Below are positions 57,708 to 64,000 of a DNA stretch of 64,000 nt, piece after piece. The stretch comes from Circinella umbellata. Lineage: Eukaryota; Mucoromycota; Mucoromycetes; Mucorales; Lichtheimiaceae. The stretch spans positions 1,178,001 to 1,242,000 of the forward strand of contig JAIWNF010000002.1 of the NCBI GenBank assembly GCA_025093555.1. Direction: 5' to 3'. The position numbers were made by a program, and so were the translations under genes. The notes beneath the pieces were generated by a model. The model did no database searches. It worked only from the letters and a program-made list of their open reading frames with translations, and was not told the DNA's origin. Positions within the stretch are counted from its first letter, which is position 1, and each line of letters starts with the position of its first letter.

Positions 57708-59580
57708 AAATAGACCCAATCCAAACCTCAAGTGAAAACCTTTAAAAAGCGTATTGAACCATTACCTTTATTACGTAAGTTAAAAAAAAAGTTCATACTT
57801 CAAATGAAATTAAATATTAATATACTTTTCATATATAGGTCATTCATATAAATTAAGTTCCATTTTAAAAGGACATGCCAGTGATAATAGTAATAATAAT
57901 AATTCATCTAATTTATGGGCATGTGAATTTGAACCTACTACTGGATTAGTTGCACTCTGTGGTGCCAATAATATCTTATTTTTAAACGTACAATTAGGTC
58001 GATATGTTAAAAAATATACACATATTGAACCTAAAGAAGAATTTTTATGTCTATCATGGACACAATTGATTGGACCTAAAGATTTATTAGATGAAAATGC
58101 TGTAGAAGATGCTCAATGTAATATTCTAGCTGCTGCAGGTAAAGATGTCATGAAAAAGATGAAAAGATGAAATCTTTTTTTTTTTTTTTTTTTTGCTTAT
58201 TCATAAAGGATTTTGTTTTATTTTTTATATAGGTCAATTAGGTTCTATTAAATTATTTAATACATTACAAAATGAATGTTTTAGATATCTTTTTGGTCAT
58301 CAAAAACAAGTACGAAAACTTCAATTTTCAAAATCAAAACCACGTTGGTTATTCAGTAAGTGTTTGGGGGGTGGGGATATTTCCCATTTATTTATTTATT
58401 TTTTGTTTACGATGATCTATTCTTTAAAACTCATTGTAATATATATAAAAAGGTTGTTCAGAAGATATGACTGTACGATTATGGGATATTGGTCCTCCTA
58501 ATGTAAATGATCAAAATAATTCGTCCATGTACGTTTGATATTTTTGATATTTGATGATAATACTATAAAAGAATGAATTCTCATATTTATTTATATATAT
58601 ATATAGGTGCCTAGCCAAGTTTTCATTACCATCTCAAGTATCTGAACCTTCTGCATTTTGTATCACTCCAAAGTTATCGATGATGATGGTAGGATGTATG
58701 CAAGGTGAAATGGTTCGATATGATATAAAACCAAGTGACATTCGTAAATTAGAAAATGAAACAAATAATGATAATAATAACAATAATACCAATGAAACAA
58801 CAAGTCATTCAATCAAAACATTTAAACATAAATTAATTTATCCTTCTGGAAATGAATGGCATGAAGGATATATTGATGATATGTATATTCTTGGTCAACA
58901 ACAAGAACGATCTAAATCACACACATTAGATCATTTTATTGGTAATAAGAAAAAAAGCTTTTTTTGCTATCGAGATTTAATAAAAGTGCTAATAATAATA
59001 TTTGATAATAATAATAGTATCACGTGGATCGGATGATTTTGAAACTTTGGTATGGGATCCAAAGAAAAGTACTCAAACGGATGCAGATATTGCTATATCA
59101 TTAGAATGGCCTGATTCAGAAAATCATGCTGGTTTACGAATGAAAGTAGTTGAACAACAAGGTAAGAAATTTGGGAGGAAACTTTTAATGTTTCGACATT
59201 TTATATATATATATATATCTATTAACTAAATGATAATGATGATGATGATAAAATAAAAAAGGTGAAAAGGTACTTTTAGCAGGTGATTATAAAGGTCAAA
59301 TTCGTATTTTTAATATCGGTAATGATCGGAAAAGTCGTACACTAGATGATGGGACTAAAGAAAGGTTTCCTCCTACCAAGGTAAGCTGACTCCCCCCCGT
59401 TATGATCCATCATCATGGGTGTTTATAGAATATGAAATAATTTATAATATAAATATATAGATTCTATCTCATGGTATGTCATCTGCTGTCATTCGTGACT
59501 TGTGTATATCGAAAGATACAAAAAAAATCATTGCTGTAAATTCAACAAATCAAGTATTCATTTGGACTTGTGATGAATAA
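56920..59580 (+). CDS. WD40 protein resembling the WD domain of LRWD1/ORCA
   Basis: Ten exons, 56920..57012, 57155..57604, 57714..57774, 57839..58138, 58233..58355, 58453..58528, 58607..58941, 59018..59161, 59262..59380 and 59461..59580, encode 606 aa. The N-terminal 190 residues are Lys/Thr-rich and disordered, with AT-hook-like basic clusters (KPGRKKK, KRPRAPKK). The C-terminal 415 residues form a WD40 propeller: WACEFEPTTG, EEFLCLSWTQL, ILAAAGQLGSIKLF, FGHQKQVRKLQFS, SEDMTVRLWDIGPPN, LLAGDYKGQIRIF, NQVFIWTCDE. The order and wording resemble animal LRWD1, but without its leucine-rich repeats. LRWD1 binds ORC and repressive histone marks. The chromatin role here is inference. Confidence 0.7.
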
Positions 59581-59972
59581 TGATAATAAAAATAATAAAA
59601 AATTGTAATATGAATTTTTGGTATTTGAAAGAAAAATTGGGGGTTGTTGTTTGAAAAGGAGGAAGGAAAGAAGGTTATTTTTTTGGTTTTTTTTTTATGT
59701 ACAAATAAAAGTATATATCATTTTGTTCATTGTTTGGTTTGTCTTCTAAATTAAATGAAATTACATAAAAAGCGTGTGGATGAAGTGATAAGGAGGAGGA
59801 AGAAAGAAAGTGGTTATTGTTTTTTTTTTTTTGATATAATAAAATAAAAAATAATAATGACAAATAATGATTGTAATATATATAATAATAAGAATAATAA
59901 GGATGGTGAGTGAATAGGGCGTGTTTTTTTTTCTGGTTCTCCAACAATAAGAATAATTAAAAAATGGTATCA
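59581..59972. other. Tail-to-tail intergenic region
   Basis: 390 bp between the WD40 gene and the WNK-like gene, A/T tracts. A minus ORF (59675-59947) is low complexity and not supported. Confidence 0.5.
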
Positions 59973-62314
59973 TCATGAAGAAGGTGAAAGAGTGTTCGAT
60001 CGAGATAAAGGAGTTATACTTGTATTAGGTTGTTTTCCTTTTAACATATTTTTCATTGCTCTTGCTGCAAAGACTGTTAAACCAAGACCTGCCCAATCTT
60101 CATCATGTAAATCACGTAAATCACCTACTGTCATTATATCTTGATCTTGTAATTTATTAATCCATCCTTGTGCTTTATCTGTATTTCGTTGAGTTACAGA
60201 TGCTAAATCATATACAAATGTTTCAATATCACAATCATCTGAATAATCCACTATATAAAATATATATATAAAAAAAGAATTAGAATAAGAATTTATAATT
60301 TAGAAGAAGAAGAATATCACTACTTACCAGTTGGAGGTATAGATATTTGTGCTGGTGGTGGTGGTGGTAGTACTGGTACGGGTGGTGATGGTGCTGCTAC
60401 ATTATTCACTTTTAATTCTTGTATTAATCGAGATACTTCTTGATATCGTTCATCAGCTATACGTAATCGATGTTCATAATTTTCACATTCAGCTTCTTTT
60501 TCTTGAATTATTTCTTCTTCGTGTTGTAATTCATTTTTGGCTTCTTCTAATTCTTCATTATAATTTTCACTTTCACGTCTCCAAATAGAAGGATGAACAT
60601 TATCTGCTTCTTTATCTAAATCACGTAAAAGTCGACCCATTTCTTTTGTAATATGTTGTTGATATTGTCTTGGTAAAATATTTTCTTCAATCTAGTTTAT
60701 AAGTTAAATTAATATCTTTTATGTGTGCTAATTATTATTGTATATATCTACTTTACCATTTCATGAACTACTTCAGCTGCTGTATCTGAATCCTATACAA
60801 AATAAAAAGATAGTTTAGCTTTGCTTATTTCCTAGGAAAACATATAAAATACTTGTTTTAAATAAAAAATGATAGTTATAACTTTACCACATTGAAATCA
60901 AATTTAACAGAACGTTTATCCACTCCTTTGAAAACGACTTGAAGCGTTAAATGAACATTACTGTCATCTGTCGCTAATAAAACAACTTCAGGTTCAACAG
61001 CAAAAAAAGTATGCTCCAAAATTTCTTGTGCAGACATACGTTGTTCTTCAGGTCCAAGACAATTATCAATGACCGTAAGTACTTCTTCATTTTGTACTTG
61101 ACTCAATGAAGCAGGTTTTGTACCGGCCATTACTTTTTTATAGATTTGGGCTGGATTGGTACATTCACCATAAGGATATTCCCCCGTGGCCATTTCCAAT
61201 AAACACATACCAAAAGCATAAATATCTACTTTTTCACTATATCCCATTTCTTCATACATTTCAGGGGCCATAAATTCAGGTGTACCAATGACAGTATATT
61301 TCTTGCCCATTTTCATTTCTGCAGTACCCATATCACCAATTTTAACTTCACCATAAGCACCATTAATAAAAATGTTATCACATTTAATATCTCGATGAAT
61401 AATAGGTGGATCGTGACCATGAAGATAAGCTAATCCTTTCAGTATTTGACGTGACCAACGTTTAACCACCTTGATATTCGGTAAACTTAATTTACGTATA
61501 TATTCACGTAAAGTACCCGATGTCATTAATTCAGTAATAAAAACGAATTCATTTTCTGTATGCCAAGCTTCATGAAAAGCAATAATATTAGGATGTCGAA
61601 CTGATTTAAGAATTTGAATTTCGTGTTCAAGTTCTTTTGCATTATTTAATGTCTAAGCAATTTTTTTTAATATAAATATTAGAATCGATTATCTTTCTTT
61701 TTTTTTTTTTGCTTCCTACTACTATGTAAAGCTTTCTTCTTTTTTTTTTTTTACAATACCTGCATAGCATTCCATGCTACTTCATAACCTTCTTGACGAT
61801 CAATGGCTTTATAAACCACTTTATAAGCTCCTTTACCGAGTAATGTATTTAAACGTAAATAACGACCTGGTTCAGGTGACATTTCAACCACTTTTTCTGT
61901 ATCATGGGAATGAGACTGGTCAATAATCTCGTTATTTATTGTACCTCCAATAGAACGTTTCGTTGCATGATTAATATATAAGGAATGAACAGAATCTGAT
62001 AATTCAGGCGATGGATAAGAATCTGCCGATGAAGCTGAAGAAGTGGCTCTTGTGCGATGAAGTTGAAGACTATCAATAGGTGAACTTGTTGTACTACTCA
62101 TACTATTCATTATATTACTATTAATGCCGTTATTATTGTTATTATTATTATTAGGATCATATACATAATAGTTTCGTAAAGACGATGGAAACCGTTCATG
62201 ATCTCCTTCTTTTACTGTGGATACAAAACTGACATGTTGCTGTCGAAATTGTTGTTGTTGTTGCTGCTGCTGCTGTTGCTGCTGCTGTTGTTGTTGTTGA
62301 TGAAAATCAGACAT
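59973..62314 (-). CDS. WNK-type protein kinase with OSR1-like and SAM-like C-terminus
   Basis: Five exons, complement of 59973..60250, 60328..60691, 60757..60792, 60888..61652 and 61760..62314, encode 665 aa. The N-terminus has polyGln and polyAsn. In the kinase domain (about 150-400) the usual beta3 lysine is Asn182 (VAWN). A Lys stands in the glycine loop instead (GKGAYK, Lys165), the WNK hallmark. HRDIKCDN has catalytic Asp273; the activation segment is GDMGTAE..IGTPEFMAPEMYEE. After it comes VHLTLQVVFKG..SVKFDF..DTAAEVVHEMIEENIL, an OSR1-C/CCT-like domain. A coiled coil and a Pro-rich linker follow, then a SAM-like helical domain near the C-terminus (QGWINKLQDQDIMTVGDLRD..FAARAMKNML). WNKs sense chloride and osmotic state in animals and plants. 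The substrate here is unknown. Confidence 0.92.
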
Positions 62315-62526
62315 TGTGTTGTTGTTGCTGTTGTTTTGGTATATATATATAAAATGTATATAAGCTTGTGGGTAACAAAAAAAGAAAAAGAAATAAGAAA
62401 AAAGGACAAACTCTCCGCGTCAATGTCGTAATGAATCCCAACCGTGAAATATATAATAATCCGGGAATGAAAACTGGTCTTTTTTTTTTTGGCGTATTGG
62501 TCACAAAAAAAAATGGATTATAATTA

Positions 62527-62563
<37 letters not shown>

Positions 62564-64000
62564 GGTGGGGGGGTGGGGGAGGAGATAAGTATAAGTTTAT
62601 ATTTATATGATAATAATAAAAAAAGAAGAAAAAAGAAAATGTGTGGTGTTGTGTGTGTGAAGCGAGAAGGGGAGAGCTTCCAAAAAAGAAACTTTTGCTG
62701 TTATAATTATTATTTAAAGACTTTCTTTTTTTTTTTTTTAGCCGCGTGAGTAATAAAAGAAAACGAGTGGTTATAATGCCCTTCGAAAAAAAAATAATAA
62801 AGAAACTCTCTCCCTTCCCCCCCCCCAAATCACTCCGCTCATTAACCTATTTACAACTCTAAACAATTCTTCTTCTCCCGTCCCCCCCGCCGCCCAATTC
62901 TCTCTCTCTTTTTTCTAGTAAAATCTACTTTTTTTTTATTAATAAGATGCTATATTTATAAATACTTGGGATTATTATTGTATTTTTAATAATATGTTTA
63001 AATAGTTTAAGTGTATTACATCATTTCATCCAAAAATGGGATTGTTCACCTTGTTTCGTGTTACCTCAACAACCTAAAATGGGAGCCCACAAAAAAAGTA
63101 GAAGACGCTGATTTTGAATTCTAAATGGTTGTGCAAAGTAATGCATTCCAAAAAATAAAGTCGAGTTTCTTTTCACAATGGATATACAGTTTTCTTTAAC
63201 AAGGCCATGTTGTTGATGTCAGAACGGAATGGAGTATTATGTGGATCTTTGTGTTATTGACAAGGAAAGTTATAATTTGCTATCGAATAAGTTCTCATAT
63301 GTACTTTTTAGATAAACTTTTATAAAGATGATCTAATCCCATAGTCCCCTTCAGTTACTGATAAAAGAAACATGGAGTCTGTTGATATAGAGCTATGCAA
63401 TTAAAATAATTCTATATGCAGTCACTGGCTTAATTGGATGATATATTAGTTTGAGAGTTCCAAAGCGTATTGAAAAGAGAGAAAACTTGGGTGCGAAACT
63501 GATAACTACAGCATTTAGGAACAATAACAAGGCATTATTTGAGCTTTTTAAAAAATAACTCTTGATGAAACGGACAAAGTACGTATCCTGAAATAAAGGA
63601 ACATTATCTTTGTCAATGTATAATTGTTTTCATTCATAGATCCAGTAGAGATTATAGAAAAGTATAATTCATTTTGTCGAAGATATGATCGGTATGTCTT
63701 TTTTTTTTTTTTGCTCTTGAACTGAATCCAGTTCTGGTCTTTTGTCAAAAGTATAAGGGGGAAAGAGAAATAACCTTCTGACAAAAAAAGTCATTTTATG
63801 ACTATTATTTAAATTACATTTTAAAGGGGATGTGTCTCTTTCATTCAGCAAAATGGTTTGTCAAGTGTCTCAATTAATTAAAAAAGGCTGTACGTAAAAA
63901 CTGACAACGATCCGATATCAATTTTTATTTGTATTGGATATTGCAGTCCCTAGCCCCCTTTGAATAAGTGATACTGTCACTTAAGTGAATTAAATAACGT
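62315..64000. other. Upstream region of the WNK-like gene, no gene seen
   Basis: 1.7 kb. Leader and promoter with long T/C-rich coding-strand stretches, the A30/G-rich element at 62530-62582, another C run near 62818-62826, then AT-rich DNA to the window end. Minus ORFs here are low complexity. Confidence 0.5.
62530..62582. repeat. A(30) run followed by G-run cluster (G4-capable)
   Basis: About 30 A at 62530-62559, then a G-tract with runs of 4, 7 and 5 G separated by single T, followed by GG. It lies about 215-270 bp upstream of the WNK-like ATG, on the strand opposite to the WNK coding strand. Confidence 0.7.

Noticed and set aside
62198..62828. Poly-Leu plus ORF and Phe/Pro-rich minus ORF
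   Set aside because: Antisense of the WNK polyGln and low-complexity leader sequence.

Overview
This is a eukaryotic nuclear window. It is AT-rich, with many short GT-AG introns, multi-exon genes on both strands and long T- or A-rich leaders. I read it as an early-diverging fungus, most likely Mucoromycota (Mucorales-like). The gene set mixes ordinary fungal genes (a WOPR/Gti1-Pac2 regulator, a GT15 mannosyltransferase, PPN1, YEA4, SOM1) with genes that yeasts lack or have changed (a WNK-type kinase with an OSR1-like C-terminus, an LRWD1/ORCA-like WD40 protein, an INPP5F/Sac2-type phosphatase, an animal-like ORC6). The taxon is an inference; no rRNA or mitochondrial marker is present.

Layout. 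1-6.3 kb: 3' end of ISA1 (+), a GPI-anchored Pro/Gln-repeat wall protein (-), SOM1 (-), an intronless bacterial-type glycyl-tRNA synthetase (+) and ORC6 (+). 6.3-14.4 kb: about 8 kb of AT-rich sequence without a supportable gene, ending in a pyrimidine-rich leader. 14.4-26.3 kb: WOPR transcription factor (+), a securin-like KEN-box protein (-), and a 19-exon Sac2-type phosphoinositide phosphatase (+). 27.5-38.1 kb: PPN1 (-), RPL22 (+), PPM1/LCMT1 (+), a YEA4/SLC35B4 nucleotide-sugar transporter with a 17-nt microexon (-) and a GT15 mannosyltransferase (-). 39.7-47 kb: a decayed gene (-), a 70-aa small protein (+), a glutathione S-transferase (-), a stretch with doubtful small ORFs, and a beta-hydroxyacid dehydrogenase (-). 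48-62.3 kb: a disordered Ser-rich protein (-), RNase H1 (-), an F-box/Cys-rich protein (-), proteasome beta1 PRE3 (+), the LRWD1-like WD40 protein (+) and a WNK-like kinase (-). 62.3-64 kb: no gene seen.

Genes are placed individually, as in most fungal genomes. There is no operon or biosynthetic cluster, although several products share themes: replication and mitosis (ORC6, LRWD1-like, securin-like with two E2F/MBF-like promoter sites), mitochondrial function (ISA1, SOM1, GlyRS, RNase H1), and cell wall or secretory pathway (GPI protein, GT15, YEA4). Exon coordinates were worked out by hand from splice sites, reading phase and remembered family sequences. Every multi-exon model given below closes in frame, but none has transcript support.
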